A DNA stretch of 64,000 bases from Cephalotus follicularis. Its lineage: Eukaryota; Streptophyta; Magnoliopsida; Oxalidales; Cephalotaceae. This document shows positions 32,812 through 43,610 of this stretch, in pieces. The notes below the pieces were generated by a model. That model searched no databases, was not told the origin of the DNA, and saw nothing but the letters and a program-made list of their open reading frames with translations. The DNA lies in contig BDDD01005195.1 of the NCBI GenBank assembly GCA_001972305.1, forward strand, positions 98,157 to 162,156, read 5' to 3'. The position numbers were made by a program, and so were the translations under genes. Position 1 is the stretch's first letter, and each line of letters starts with the position of its first letter.

Positions 32812-33767
32812 TGTTGATACATAAATCCTTCTCTCAACAGTATCCTACGTGGAGGACTTTAATTTGTTAAGAGAAACACTTGCAATGTATGCCTGGAGTA
32901 AGACTTCGATCTCGGACACCTGCACAAAGTAACAAAAAATGGTGGAAAGTCCAGGAGGTTGTTCTCCCGGGGACACTCCGACGCTCAAGTTAGACAAAGT
33001 ACAGATGAAACAATGTTCTTTGCAATGCAAAAATGGCTGACCTTTGTTCAGTCTGTTGAACTTGTATTTATAGTGATATTTTCTAACCGTTTGAGCGTGT
33101 AATTCGGAGGTTGTAGCTGTCCCCTAGGGAAGTGCCGAGGATCTCGGTCATTCCCCTTGATCTCCGCCAATAATTCCGTTGTTTCCTTTGTTTGTAGTTG
33201 GTTATGACACTATTTCTTCATTTGGATAAGTACGAATCCCAAGAAATCAGGTGGAGTTAATCTCCTTATCCCATAGATAAGGCTGAGGTCCTCCGTTTGC
33301 AGGACTGTAGAGGAAATCAATTATGATACCGCTGCAGAGGTCATGGTCCTCTTGCTATCCCCTTTGGCTCCTCAGCAGTGTGTGCTTAGATTGCCAGGTC
33401 TTTATTAATCCGAGGACGGAGTCTTTTTGAATACGTCCGAGGAGAAGGTTGACAGTTTCAGTGTAGTGGAGGACGTGTCTCCTGTTTCTTGTGTGATAGA
33501 TACTGTGGGCAGAGGAAGTCCCCGGCCCCAACACCCTGGATGTGGTCTTCTGACTCAAAGTCCGAGGAGGGTCCTCGGACTTGAGGTCTCTGTATGTTCT
33601 CTTCAAAAAATAGTGGTCCTCGGCTCTGGGTCCGAGGAGGACGTCTCCTGCTATGTTAGCGTTCCTCGGCACGATCCCCTATCAAGCTCCTAATCCCCTC
33701 TGGACAACTGGCCATGTCTGCAGTGGACACGTGTCCTTCTTAATATAAACATATTTTCCCCCCATCA
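32812..33767 (-). repeat. 3' LTR of Tat-2
   Basis: 956 bp, TGTTGATACATAAATCC to CCCCCCATCA, followed by the purine tract complement TATGCCCCCCTGG. Shares GTTCTCCCGGGGACACTCCG with the other Tat-like LTRs. Confidence 0.92.
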
Positions 33768-33788
33768 TATGCCCCCCTGGTCCTTGTT

Positions 33789-33806
33789 CTCTGACCTTGG
33801 TCAGAG
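33789..33806. promoter_or_regulatory. conserved palindrome upstream of the antisense gene (Tat-2)
   Basis: CTCTGACCTTGGTCAGAG, identical to 21570-21587 in Tat-1 and at the same place relative to the PPT. Confidence 0.6.
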
Positions 33807-34195
33807 GAGGAGGATCAAAGTTGAGAGCCGTGGCCCGGGCAAGACTCCTCTGTAGTACTTCCTGGTTGCTTTTCCTTGTACAAGTGGGCTGAGGCTGAGA
33901 GTGTTACCTTTGTGGTTCCTCTGACACAAAAACTAGTCTGCTTGAACTGAGGATTAAAGCCTGCCCTTTGGTCTGCCATTGATCTTATTAACTGGCCTCG
34001 AATTGTGAACCGATATGATTAGCATTTAAGTTGCGTACTAAATACACTTCACACGTGGCACGCCCAAAACGTCTCCCGCCTCTGCCTTTTCGTTTCCCGC
34101 GCCTGTCTCCTTATTTCCCGCGCATGATGTGACGATCTGTTTCCCAACCGTTGGATCATGTGCGAGGTGGAGGGCCAGGATCCGAGATGGGGGTC

Positions 34196-34203
34196 TATAA
34201 AAA
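34196..34203 (+). promoter_or_regulatory. TATA box of the antisense gene (Tat-2)
   Basis: TATAAAAA about 215 bp before the ATG at 34413, preceded by AGGTGGAGGGCCAGGATCC as in Tat-1. Confidence 0.65.
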
Positions 34204-34412
34204 CTTTTGTTCTTTTCACAACAAAACTTTCGCTTCTTCAACCTTAAGAACTTACAGTGCTTTTGAGAGCTTGCCAAATTTGTAGTGCCTTCAGTACCCT
34301 ATTCCAATCCCTTCGAATCAAAGTTTTTGGTACGTTTCTGTCATCTCTTTGCTTTCCCAAATCGCTCTAAGACTTTTTTCTTTAACAATTTCTTCTTCTT
34401 CCTTTCTAACTC

Positions 34413-36884
34413 ATGGCTAGTCAAGAACTGTCGAGTGGATCTTCTTCTATTTCTCCCCTGTCTATCGAGCCTTTGGCCATGGTGGTTCCCATCGCTGAAA
34501 GGCCACTTGGTGTTGAGGGTTCTTTGGGGGCTGCGGTGGGTGACCCTGATGCACCCACTGCAGAGGCCAATCCCCCCTCTGATGACTGTGTCTTTGGTGT
34601 AAGCATCCTCAGTCAAGCTGAGGTGAAAAATCTTTCTAGAAAATACAATTTTCCTCTTGGGTTGACCTACTGTCTTCCTAAGGATCCTCGGATTGTTACC
34701 ATGAGCCGAGAAAGTCTCTTTGTGATCTTTGAAAGGGGCACTTTCCCATGGTCTGAGGGTCCCAGTTCCTTCCTTTGCCATCTCTGTCTTAGTTAGCTTT
34801 AGTCTTCATCCCTCACTTCTCCAACCTCAGTCTTGGAGCTTTATGATAGGCTTCCTTGTCAAATGTAAAGAGTCCGAGGTTGAAGCGACTGTGAACCTCT
34901 TCAAAGAGTTTCACGTCCTCTCGGCCACCCCTAAAACCATCGGGTATTTTTTCAAGTCCCGTTCTGGGGTGAAAAAGCTTCTCCTCAACCCTACCAAATC
35001 CATCAAACACTGGAGGAAGAAGTACTTCCTAATAAAGGACTTCGAAGGATTCACTCCTTCTCCCTGGTGCAACTCCTTAGATACCAAATCTCTGAACAAG
35101 AGGTCTCATCTGACCTCTGCTGAAAAGATCGGTCTTAGCAAACTCTTGGCCCTTGAGCCAGAGGAAGTGAACTCCACCGTTAGTGAGGATCGTCTGATCC
35201 AGGCAAGACTGAGTGTGGTCCTCGGACAAGGATCCCCCTCGGACGGATCCGAGGAGGACGTCTCAGAGGGAGAGGGAGAACAAGATAGTCCTCTACCCCC
35301 AATGTTGGAACAAAATTGTATAAAACCTTTGTCTCCTCCATTCCTTCCGTTAATGCTATTTTCATTGATTTTTACATTTTGGATCTCTGATTCTAACTCT
35401 CATATCTTCTTTCAGCTATGGCTCCTCGTCGTGACTTCTCTGCTATCATGAAGGCTACTGACCAGAGGAAGGCCCCTGCACCTACTGGGCCGAAGCCTAA
35501 GGGGAAAGCCCCTGTGGCCGAGGGGTCAAGGCCGCAAGCCAAGACTGCTCCTCTTGCTAGGGTGCCTGTTGCTGAGAAGAGGAAAGAAACAGGCAAAAGG
35601 GCAGCAGACAAAGCCCCTTCCACTGAACACGCTCCTCTGACGAAGAGGAGCATGAAGGGGAAGGCCGTCGATGGGACCAAGAAGGCACAGGAGGTCGAGG
35701 ACGTGGCTGCCCTCGGATCAAGCTCCCAGGACCCAATTATCATCCCTCCAACTCGGGAGGTAGACGAGCTGCTTAATGAGTTCGAGGACATGGACTGCCA
35801 CCACCTAAACCTGAATGGTCCTGGAGTACCCCAAGCAATTAGTCAGCTGGTCTTCTTCCCCCTGGAGATAGAAGTGAGGCATAGATGGTCCAACGAGGAG
35901 TTGGTGACCCACTGTCTGAGGAGCAATTTGAGGGTAAATGATCTCTTCCTTAGTTGCCTTGGCTTTTCTTGTACTTTGGTCCTTCATAATTACTAACACA
36001 TTTTGCTTCTCTGACAGGCTCTGAACAACACTCAACTGCTTGTGGACAACTTCTCTGCGGTAGTGGCTAGGGACAGAGAGCTGAGGTCGAGCATGGCCTC
36101 GTTGGAGGAAACTGCCCGCTCGGCTCAGGCTCAGCTGAACGAGGTCCTCAAGGTTCAGGAGTCCTTGGTCGAGGAGAAGAAGCAAGCGGTTGAGAACTTG
36201 GAGGAGGAGAGGGTCGAGAAGAAGGAGCTGGAGGCCAAGCTGAACCAAGCCGAGAAGAAAATCGATGATCTGGTGGCCAAGCTTGAGCGGCAGCAGAGGA
36301 GAGAGATGGAGCAGCAGAGGAGGGAGTTGGAGCATCTGAGGAGGGAACAAGACCAGGCAGTGGCCGACTTCAAGAACTCGGAAGAGTTCAAGGAATTGAT
36401 AAGGTCCTCCGTGGAGGAGTTCAAGAGCTCGGACGAGTTCGATGAAGTAGTGTTCCTGGAGGCGGCCGAGTACTTTCGTCGGGGCTTCTATGCATGTAGG
36501 AATTGGGTCTCTTCTCTGCAGCCCGAGTTCTCGCTGGATGAAGTGGTGTATGGTCCCCCTGCCAATGCATTTGACTTCTACCCAGAGGGAATTGATGCAG
36601 TGGAGGAGAAGCTTCGTCAAAAGTTGGAGGAAGGAGCCTCGTCTACCTTGGTGGATGATCCGGCTACTCCCACTTCTCCTGACTTGATTATTCTCGCTGC
36701 GGATCCTGCTGCTGCCTCCTCGGACCCTGCATTTAACCCCTCAGCTCTTCCTTCTTCTTCTGCTTCAGAGGACCCCTTTGCTGGCCTTGGAGATCCTTCT
36801 CTTCCTTCTGTTGAGGCCTTTTTTGTTCCTCCACCTCTTCATGAAGATCCTCCATCAGAGCACGATGATGCTCCTCAGACTTAG
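34413..36884 (+). pseudogene. antisense accessory gene of Tat-2 (one frameshift)
   Basis: Same three-exon layout as Tat-1: 34413-35317, 35416-35933 and 36018-36884, with the first intron at the same codon position (AAT|T GTATAA) and the second just before ALNN. Exon 1 has a one-base insertion near 34731-34736 that breaks the frame inside the conserved domain, between FVIFE and GALSHGLR. The rest is open: SWSFMIGFLVKC, YFFKSRSGVKKLL, a Lys/Ala/Pro-rich linker, a coiled coil with repeated Glu/Gln/Arg heptads, FRRGFYACRNWV and an acidic Pro-rich tail. A leader intron donor (TTTTGGTACG near 34327) is present, but the acceptor before the ATG reads CTAACTC rather than an AG. Without the single frameshift it would be comparable in length to the Tat-1 protein. 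Confidence 0.85.
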
Positions 36885-37583
36885 CTTTTAATTTTATTTT
36901 GTAACAGTTTTTAGTCTTTTCACTTGTAATCTTTTTGAATCATCAATAAATGAACTTCTTTCTTCATTCTCTGGTCTTGCTTTTAACTTCTGTGCTATGT
37001 GTTGTGGTTAATCTCTGCTTACTTGTATTTACTAACAATTCCCTTGGGAATTTTGTCTTCATGGCGACCTCTAACTTCTCAAACACGTGGGCATTTGACT
37101 CCAAAAAAAAGCTTTAAGTAACTTATCCAAAATATGAGTAAAAGAAGCTTTGCCTTCTCGGACTTTATCTTCAATTGGTTGCTTGTGTATTTGAGCTTTG
37201 AGTGTATATATGTGCTGATAGTTCCTTAGAACTTTTAACTTAGCTCAAACCACTAACCTTTCGTGGGCGAGGTCACTCAAGCTTTGACAGTCCTCGTAGG
37301 ACCCTTTATTTCTAAAATGCTTGAGTAGTTATAAGAAAATTTTTACACTCACAGGTTGAGTTCTTGGTCTGCTCGGACAAGTTCCTATGGGTTTGCCGAA
37401 GAGAGTATCGTCTGACCTAAGAGGATTTAGGACAAGTCGGCTGAGCTTTCAGTCCACTTGGAGACACTTGTATTAAAGTGCTCAGTCCGACGAGTTTGAT
37501 CGTTGCTAGTTCCCATGGATTCGCCTTTCAAGTCACGACTTTAGGCCTGGTTGGACAAGTTCCCATGGTATTGTCACCCAGTG
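36885..37583. other. Tat-2 non-coding region
   Basis: Collinear with 24526-25206 of Tat-1. Contains TGTTTGAGCTTTGAGTG-like and GGTCTGCTCGGACAAGTTCC blocks. No coding content. Confidence 0.7.
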
Positions 37584-37765
37584 TTTGCTCCCTTAGGAGT
37601 CTTAGTGCTTCCTTGGAAGTCTTTTAGGCGTGCTCCTCGGGAGGAGTCTTTGTTGATAAATATAGGTGCTCCTCGGAAGGAGTCTTTTGCATGCTCCTCG
37701 AAAGAAGGCTTTTGTACGCTCCTCGGAAGGAGGCTTTTGTATGCTCCTCGGAAGGAGGCTTTTGA
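37584..37765. repeat. tandem array of hairpin units (Tat-2)
   Basis: Five to six copies of a 27-bp unit, TGCTCCTCGGAAGGAGGCTTTTGTA. Each unit contains a small palindrome (CTCC...GGAG). It is the counterpart of the 25-bp array in Tat-3 (56045-56698). Confidence 0.85.
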
Positions 37766-38107
37766 TATGTGCATCCTTGGATGCTCTTGAATGCCTGTTT
37801 CGCTGGTTTGTCTTAGACCTCAGCTTGTGATGGTTTTCTTTTTTGAGAATTAGCCTCCGTAAGGCTTAGGAAGCTTTAGATCTCTAAGTGCCCCCTTGGG
37901 TGCATGGTCTGAGATGCTTAGCTTAAGACTGAGGGAACTGATCGGTGGCTGTTCAGAGGTTTGAGGACATGAACATTGGACCTCCGGTCCCTTGAAAACT
38001 TGGAACTATAATATTGAACACAAATCTTGGACAAATCTTGAAAAAATTCAAACTTCATTGAAAATTTCTTACAATTATTGATAGTACTTCCTCAAATGCT
38101 CGGCATT
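37766..38107. other. Tat-2 spacer before RT remnant
   Basis: Non-coding. RNase H and integrase would be expected between here and the RT, so the right part is a deletion junction. Confidence 0.6.
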
Positions 38108-38920
38108 CCAAGCTCTGGCAAACTTGGACACAAACCTGCTCAGGGCTGCAATCTTCCCATTTAACCTCTGGACATCCCTGACGGTTTGAGGTGGCCTCAT
38201 GCTTTGAATTGTCGAGATCTTCTCTGGGTTAGCCTCTATTCCTCTGCTAGAGACCATGAATCCGAGGAACTTTCCCGAGGTGACCCCAAACGTGCACTTG
38301 GAAGGATTGAGCTTCATATTATACTTCCTCAGCACTTCAAAAGTCTCCTCCAAGTCTTTTACATGGGGGCTCTTGGTTGGAGTTTTGACGAGCATATCGT
38401 CTATGTACACCTTCATGTTCTTCCCAATCTGAGGCTCAAAAATCTTGTTCACCAGACGTTGGTAGGTGGATCCTGCATTCTTCAAGCCAAAGGGCATAAC
38501 CTTGTAGCAGTACATTCCTCGGTCTGTTATGAATGATGTCTTGTCCTCATCAGGCTTGTACATGGGGATTTGATTATATCCCGAGTAAGCGTCCAAGAAG
38601 CTCAATATTCTGTAACCCGAGGTTGCGTCTACCAGCTGGTCTATCTTTGGGAGAGGGAAGTGATCCTTTGGGCAGACTTTGTTGAGATCCGTGAAGTCTA
38701 TGCACATCCTCCATTTGCCATTGGCTTTTTTGACTAACTCCGGATTTGCTAGCCAGTCCGAGTAGTGCACTTCTCTGATAAAACCTGCCTGCAACAGCTT
38801 GCTCACCTCCTCGGCTATTGCCTGCTGCCTCTCAGGGGCAAAGTTCCTCTTCTTTTGTCTAGTCGGGGGCCTGGCCGGGTCCACACTTAGTTTGTGAACA
38901 TTACATCTAGACTGATGCCG
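38108..38920 (-). pseudogene. Tat-2 reverse transcriptase fragment
   Basis: An open frame on the minus strand covering most of the RT domain: DFTDLNKVCPKDHFPLPKID, FLDAYSGYNQIPM, MPFGLKNAGSTYQRLV, the catalytic YIDDMLVK, and LGFMVSSRGIEANPEK. All three catalytic aspartates (one in FLDAYSG, two in YIDD) are present. It is cut off after FVSKFAR and has no connection domain, RNase H or integrase. Upstream it passes into the end of protease-RT linker sequence and then the LTR deletion junction near 38991. It supplies the RT region that Tat-1 lost, and the two overlap at DFTDLNKVCPKDHF. Confidence 0.88.
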
Positions 38921-38992
38921 GGGACCTCCTCTGCCGACCATGCAAAAACGTCTTTGTTATCTCGGAGGAATGTTATTAATTCCCCCTTCTCC

Positions 38993-39219
38993 ATGTGGTC
39001 TTCTGACTCAAAGTCCGAGGAGGGTCCTCGGACTTGAGGTCTCTGTATGTTCTCTTCAAAAAATAGTGGACCTCGGCTCTGGGTCCGAGGAGGACGTCTC
39101 CTGCTATGTTAGCGTTCCTCGGCACGATCCCCTGTCAAGCTCCTAATCCTCTCTGGACAACTGGCCATGTCTGCAGTGGACACGTGTCCTTCTTAATATA
39201 AACATATTTTTCCCCATCA
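38993..39219 (-). repeat. 5' LTR remnant of Tat-2
   Basis: Collinear with 33541-33767 (GTGGTCTTCTGACTCAAAGT... to CCCCATCA). The rest of this LTR was removed together with primer site and gag. Confidence 0.92.
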
Positions 39220-39648
39220 TACTTAAACCTAACAATTACGGAATAATAAAAAACTTTCAATCAAATACATACATCCATTCAGAATATTATATACAAAGCT
39301 ATAACAATTCTAAAATATAATACAATACAATCTTACATAGTTAGAATAAAGTCCATTAACGATTTCTCGGTTCAACATCTATAACAATCTCTCACTGACC
39401 GCTGCTCTTTGTCGCTCATCTTGAAAAAAGTCTGTAATATATACTATTGTGTAAAATATATCTATTGAATAAACTATGAATGACAAGTTTTGAATAAATA
39501 TAATAAATCTCTCCATTTTGGATAGATTCAAAAACCCTAATTTTGGTTTAGGCTGCAAAGAGAATTTGTATATTTTTTTTAATTTTTTTTATCTTTCTTA
39601 AAGTCTTCTATACAAAACAATGAAATTAAAATTGATCCACCCCATTTT
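39220..39648. other. continuation of the split LTR-end fragment and AT-rich DNA
   Basis: 39220-39224 is the right TACTT duplication. The following sequence continues the fragment begun at 32697 and is nearly identical to 51017-51440. From about 39420 it resembles 30540-30820. Confidence 0.75.
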
Positions 39649-39699
39649 CGTTCTACCAATTTTTTTTTTTTTTTTGTTGATGAATAAGGATCCTTTTAT

Positions 39700-40475
39700 T
39701 GAGAAAAACTTATGAATTACAAATTAAGAAATAAAGGTAGTGCATGCACCCAAATACATTCATCAGTGTGTTCCCTGACAGAAGACATGGTGTTATATGC
39801 CAACACACTATCACATCACACCTGCTAATATGCCTTACAGTGCATAGCTCGAACGCTGATTTAATGTTCCTAATATCCTCAATAACATTCCCATATAACG
39901 CATCACATGTACCCGGTTTATTTATATCATCCACAACCACCAACGCATCCTACTCCACTATTAATTTACGATACCCAAGTGTTGTGGCACAAAGCAATCC
40001 ATAGAAGACCGCTAATGCTTCCATCATATATGTGGATCTCTTTGTGGTATTATTTTCCTACTACCCGCAACTAGGATAATTCCCTCCGAGTTTCTAAACA
40101 TCCATCCCACTCCGGAACACTCCCCTTCACTATAGACACAACTCATACGAACTTCCCCACGCAAAATAGCATATCAAGTTTGTCGCCACTACTCCTCACC
40201 CATGCATAATGCCCATGTTAACAACTTTGATTGCCACCATAATGCTTCTCCAAACAAAAAAAGAATTTCGTCCACTTTTCGCATTAAGGAAGTTAACGGA
40301 GGGAAAATACTCTGCCTTTAACACTCTAAAGCATAGAGAGTCTTGTTGGGATGCCAAGCACCATCATTGTTTTGCTAGCATAGCTAGATTAAAGGCTCTC
40401 AAGTCCCTCAACCCCCAACCCCCTTTTGATTTCAGCTTACATAATTTATGACATGCGATCCAATGGATCTTTCTT
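39700..40475 (-). pseudogene. LINE-A ORF2 C-terminal region (RNase H-like)
   Basis: The most readable part (39710-39943) shows VVVDDINKPGTCDALYGN and IKSAFELCTVRHISRCDVIV, the last part of a plant LINE RNase H domain. Upstream the zinc-type region after RT is recognisable only by comparison with 52151-52336 (IHWIACHKLCKLNTKGGWGF). Several frameshifts and stops. Nearly identical to 51480-52262. Confidence 0.8.
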
Positions 40476-40548
40476 CTACCATAGAGTCGTTTTCTAAACT
40501 GTTTTTCAAATTCTTAAAACTACAATTAATGTTGCTCAAGTGGAAAAA

Positions 40549-40997
40549 TGTTGGAAATATTTATAAAATATTGGGCTTCCATTTTTGTTATTTTTGTTTT
40601 ATAAAACTGGTAGAATAATGATCCGTGAGATGGGCTTATGGCCCAATAGCCATTTAGTGATCTATTTTGTATGGGTTGACGCACTCCAGTTTGTAGATGT
40701 GGGTTGTGGTTAATGTAGGCTTTAGTGACCTCATGAGCATGATGGAAAGACTCGTTAGAGTTTACTATATATATATATCGGGTTAGGTCCCCTCTCCTAT
40801 CACCATAAGTAATTTTTTATTCTCATCTAAGAACCACATTTTGTATGGTGAAAATGAGGGGAAGACCTGTCTGTTTGATCTAGTATCGCACTGATTTGAT
40901 ATTCCCCTGCACAGTTGAATATGGCACAACCAAATACGATCCTTACTCGTTAATTCTTGTGTTCTAATATAACATATGATCCTATTAATTTTCAATA
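40549..40997 (+). mobile_element. Copia-like LTR lodged in LINE-A
   Basis: 449 bp with near-perfect terminal inverted repeats, TGTTGGAAAT and ATTTTCAATA (expected CAACA). No 5-bp duplication is seen (AAAAA before, CATTT after), so it is probably not a simple solo LTR. A piece of its 3' end recurs inverted at 53047-53137. It carries a short TATATATATATA run near 40768. Confidence 0.65.
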
Positions 40998-42145
40998 CAT
41001 TTATCAAGCCACTGATTGTGTTTCTCTTCAATTTTTGATTGGTTTTTGAATGGAAGAAAGTCGTATTGCGATCTCCTTCTCTCAGCCAAGACACCCTGGA
41101 GCACTGCTGCCATAACATCTCTTCCCTTTCCAGGCACTCATTCAACACCCCAGAGGCTTGTTTAACCTCCTCCACCATGTCCCCCGAGACTGACCCATCA
41201 TGAAGACGCTCTAGCTTTAGTCTAGCCACTTTCACATCCCTCCCTACATGGCCAAATGTCTCATTATTCCATCTACCCAACGTTCTCCTACAGGCTCTAA
41301 TATTTTCAAAAAGATTATTCATGCTCCCATCCGTGAGTGTTCCCATACTCCAAGCTTGTTTGATAACCTCTCTGCATCCAGGGTGGTGGGTCCATATGGC
41401 TTCAAACCGAGATAGTCTGCTTCTTTTGACACCCTGATTATGGCTCTCAGTACACAATAAAATGACACAATGGTCCGATGTGGCTGTCGTTAACTGTCTC
41501 ATGTCCACCCTTGGAAATTTAGAGGCCCACTCCCAATTGCACACCCCTCTGTTTAGTCGAGCACTGATAAAGTCCCTCCCTCTTCTCCCATTGCTCCATG
41601 TGAAGCCATTCCCCTTACATTGCATATCGCCAAGCCCACAATCATCAAGTACTTTTCGAAACTGTTCCATCTGCCATGATGATCTCAAGCTACCTCCACG
41701 TTTCTCTGATGCACGTAGAACCTCATTGAAATTGCCCATGCAAATCCACGGTTTGTGGAACCGTTCATGCAGCAATCTTATGAGATTCCATGTTTCCATT
41801 CTTTTGTGCGTTTCAGGGTGGCCATAAACTCGAATGAACCGCCATAACTCCTTAGTATCCATCCTACCAATGTACATGTCTATATTATTACTGGAGTATG
41901 TTGCAACTATAGCCTCCAGGGATTCATTCCATAACATCGCCAACCCTCCCTTTCTACCATAACACTCCACAGCCAAGCAATTCCGAAATTTCAATCGTAA
42001 TCTTATACGCTCAATTTCTGAAGCCATCAGATGTGTTTCCATAAGAAACACACAGTTGGGAGCTTCTCTCTGAACAAGGTCAACCAGACCCCTAACTATC
42101 CGTGGGTTCCCAAGCCCACGACAGTTCCAACTTATAAAAACTCAT
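40998..42145 (-). pseudogene. LINE-A ORF2 endonuclease (APE) domain
   Basis: Starts near 42145 with SWNCRGLGNP, the classic N-terminus of plant L1 ORF2. The domain follows: LMETHL (catalytic Glu), CMGNFNEVL, SDHCVILL (catalytic Asp/His). GNFNE has Asn where GDFNE is usual, a likely loss of a catalytic Asp. It continues through the linker (SWLREGDRNTTFFHSKTNQK) to NTISGLIN, where the frame runs into the Copia-like LTR. The sequence is otherwise open over 350 codons, so the break is recent compared with most elements here. Confidence 0.87.
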
Positions 42146-42686
42146 TGGATCAGGCGGGACTGGTCCACGCCAATCTCCGCCTTTATCATCTGCGGGTGTG
42201 GTTCCGAATCAACAACCTTTTTTTGCTTTTTTGGTGTGCCCATCACGGAGACTGCATTTCTCTTCCTTGGGCTTCTCGTAGCAGTGGTTCCATCTTTCGA
42301 ATCCTACTTCTTTCTAGCTTGCTCCTGCCAATTTTGTTTTTTAGCCTTTGCAGTAGCTTTAAAAACTAAAGACTCCCCAAACCCTTAACTATAATGTAAT
42401 GATTTGTCCCCAACAAGTGTCTCCAACTCCATGCACGTAAAATCTAGCCCTTTCTTGTTCCTATCCCAGACCATTTCTTACTTCAGCCTCTTTCATGCAC
42501 GTGGCTGGGGATTTTCCTCCATCAATGATCCTACCTGGCATATTTTCAGGCTCCTGGTCCCTAGAACCCTATCTCTTGCCCTCTCCAGATCGCTTTCACT
42601 CTCCCCCATGATCAAACTGCTACTGTCATGCATCAACGCCTTAACGTTGGTAGTGGCTATCCCCATTCCTTCCTTACTTCCAACCC

Positions 42687-43515
42687 TTATACTATCCCTT
42701 TCCATCTTATTCGCCGTTTACCAAAAATATTTATGAATCGAGATCTATCCTCCACCCTCAACCATTGGCCATAAGCACCCTCCACCTTTTCACCATCATC
42801 TCTCTTCACGTGTGCCAGTCCACAATATCTCTCCACATGACCCAAACATCCACATATAAAGCAAAAGTTGGGTAGTCTCTCATACTTAAAAGTAATCCAC
42901 ACCATACCCAGGCAATCACAAGCCATATTCATGCCCCTTCTCAACGGTTCATTCATAGGCACCTACACTCTCATCCTAACGTAACTCCCTTGGTAACCAC
43001 GATCCTTGACACATTCAACCTCCTCCAAGGCACCAAGTGATTGTCCGATAATCTTCCCTACCTTTTGAGAGACATACACCGAGGGTATCCCATAGGCCCG
43101 AACCCTAAGGGTACAAGAGTCCCACACTATCTTGGAGGGGTGAATCTCCTCGATCAAATTCTATAGAAGCACTAAACTCTTGTAAAAAATCCAGGGTTCT
43201 TTGCGAATAATCCCTATCACGATCAACCACATTATTGAAAACAAACAGGAACAGGTTACTGCCCACATCCTTGCACTTCATCCCCGAAGGTGGTCTCCAA
43301 ATAGATCTAATGATCGACTTGAAGATCTCTTTATTAAAAGGTTTCGGATTCCACAAACACCCTAGCAGGCAAGCCTCTCCCTCAGGTGCAATATTTTCGA
43401 TCAGATCATCATCAATACGAACCTCCAGCAACTCTTTGTCCGACAAGTTCAAACGCTTCCATGCTTCCTCTAAATCATATTCATCAATGGTCTTTGAATC
43501 CATGCATACTTCCAC
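42687..43515 (-). pseudogene. LINE-A ORF1 (DUF4283 and zinc knuckle)
   Basis: ATG near 43515. DUF4283-type N-terminal domain (EACLLGCLWNPKPFNKEIFK, VGSNLFLFVFNN), a frameshift near 43190, then LRVRAYGIPSVYVSQKVG, an in-frame TAG at 42963-42965 and the CCHC knuckle CFICGCLGHVERYC (C-x2-C-x4-H-x4-C). This is a nucleic-acid-binding protein that would coat LINE RNA. Broken in at least two places. Confidence 0.85.
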
Positions 43516-43610
43516 TCAAAGATCTGTGCGCCGCCCTATGAGGAATGGAACCCTAGAAAATTTCCTACAAAACCCTAGACGGCACTAGGGTTGAGGAACC
43601 CCAACAAATG

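Larger units (their letters stand above)
32812..39219 (-). mobile_element. Tat-2: Tat-like Gypsy element, internally deleted
   Basis: 6408 bp between TACTT at 32807-32811 and 39220-39224. It contains the 3' LTR (32812-33767), PPT, an antisense gene (34413-36884), a hairpin-unit tandem array, part of reverse transcriptase (38108-38920) and only the last ~227 bp of the 5' LTR (38993-39219). Gag, protease, RNase H, integrase, primer site and most of the 5' LTR are missing. The empty site is preserved in the duplicated segment at 51012-51016, which proves the insertion boundaries. It is related to Tat-1 but its LTR is 956 bp and considerably diverged. Confidence 0.93.
39659..43610 (-). mobile_element. 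LINE-A: L1-type LINE, broken
   Basis: Minus strand. A poly(T) run (39661-39675) marks the 3' poly(A) tail. Matching CGTTCTACCA at 39649-39658 and 43611-43620 is the target duplication, extended imperfectly by ATTTT/TTTT. Order: ORF1 (43515-42687), ORF2 endonuclease (42145-40998), then a Copia-like LTR in place of reverse transcriptase, then RNase H (40475-39700). The missing RT is present in the duplicate copy at 51450-53046. Frames contain stops and shifts, so the element is dead. Confidence 0.9.

Noticed and set aside
35805-36620. 271-codon minus-strand frame in Tat-2
   Set aside because: Leu/Gln-rich mirror of the coiled-coil exon 3 on the other strand.
40544-41002. Simple solo-LTR insertion of a Copia element in LINE-A
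   Set aside because: No matching 5-bp flanks and the LINE RT region is missing on the insertion side, so a rearrangement is more likely.
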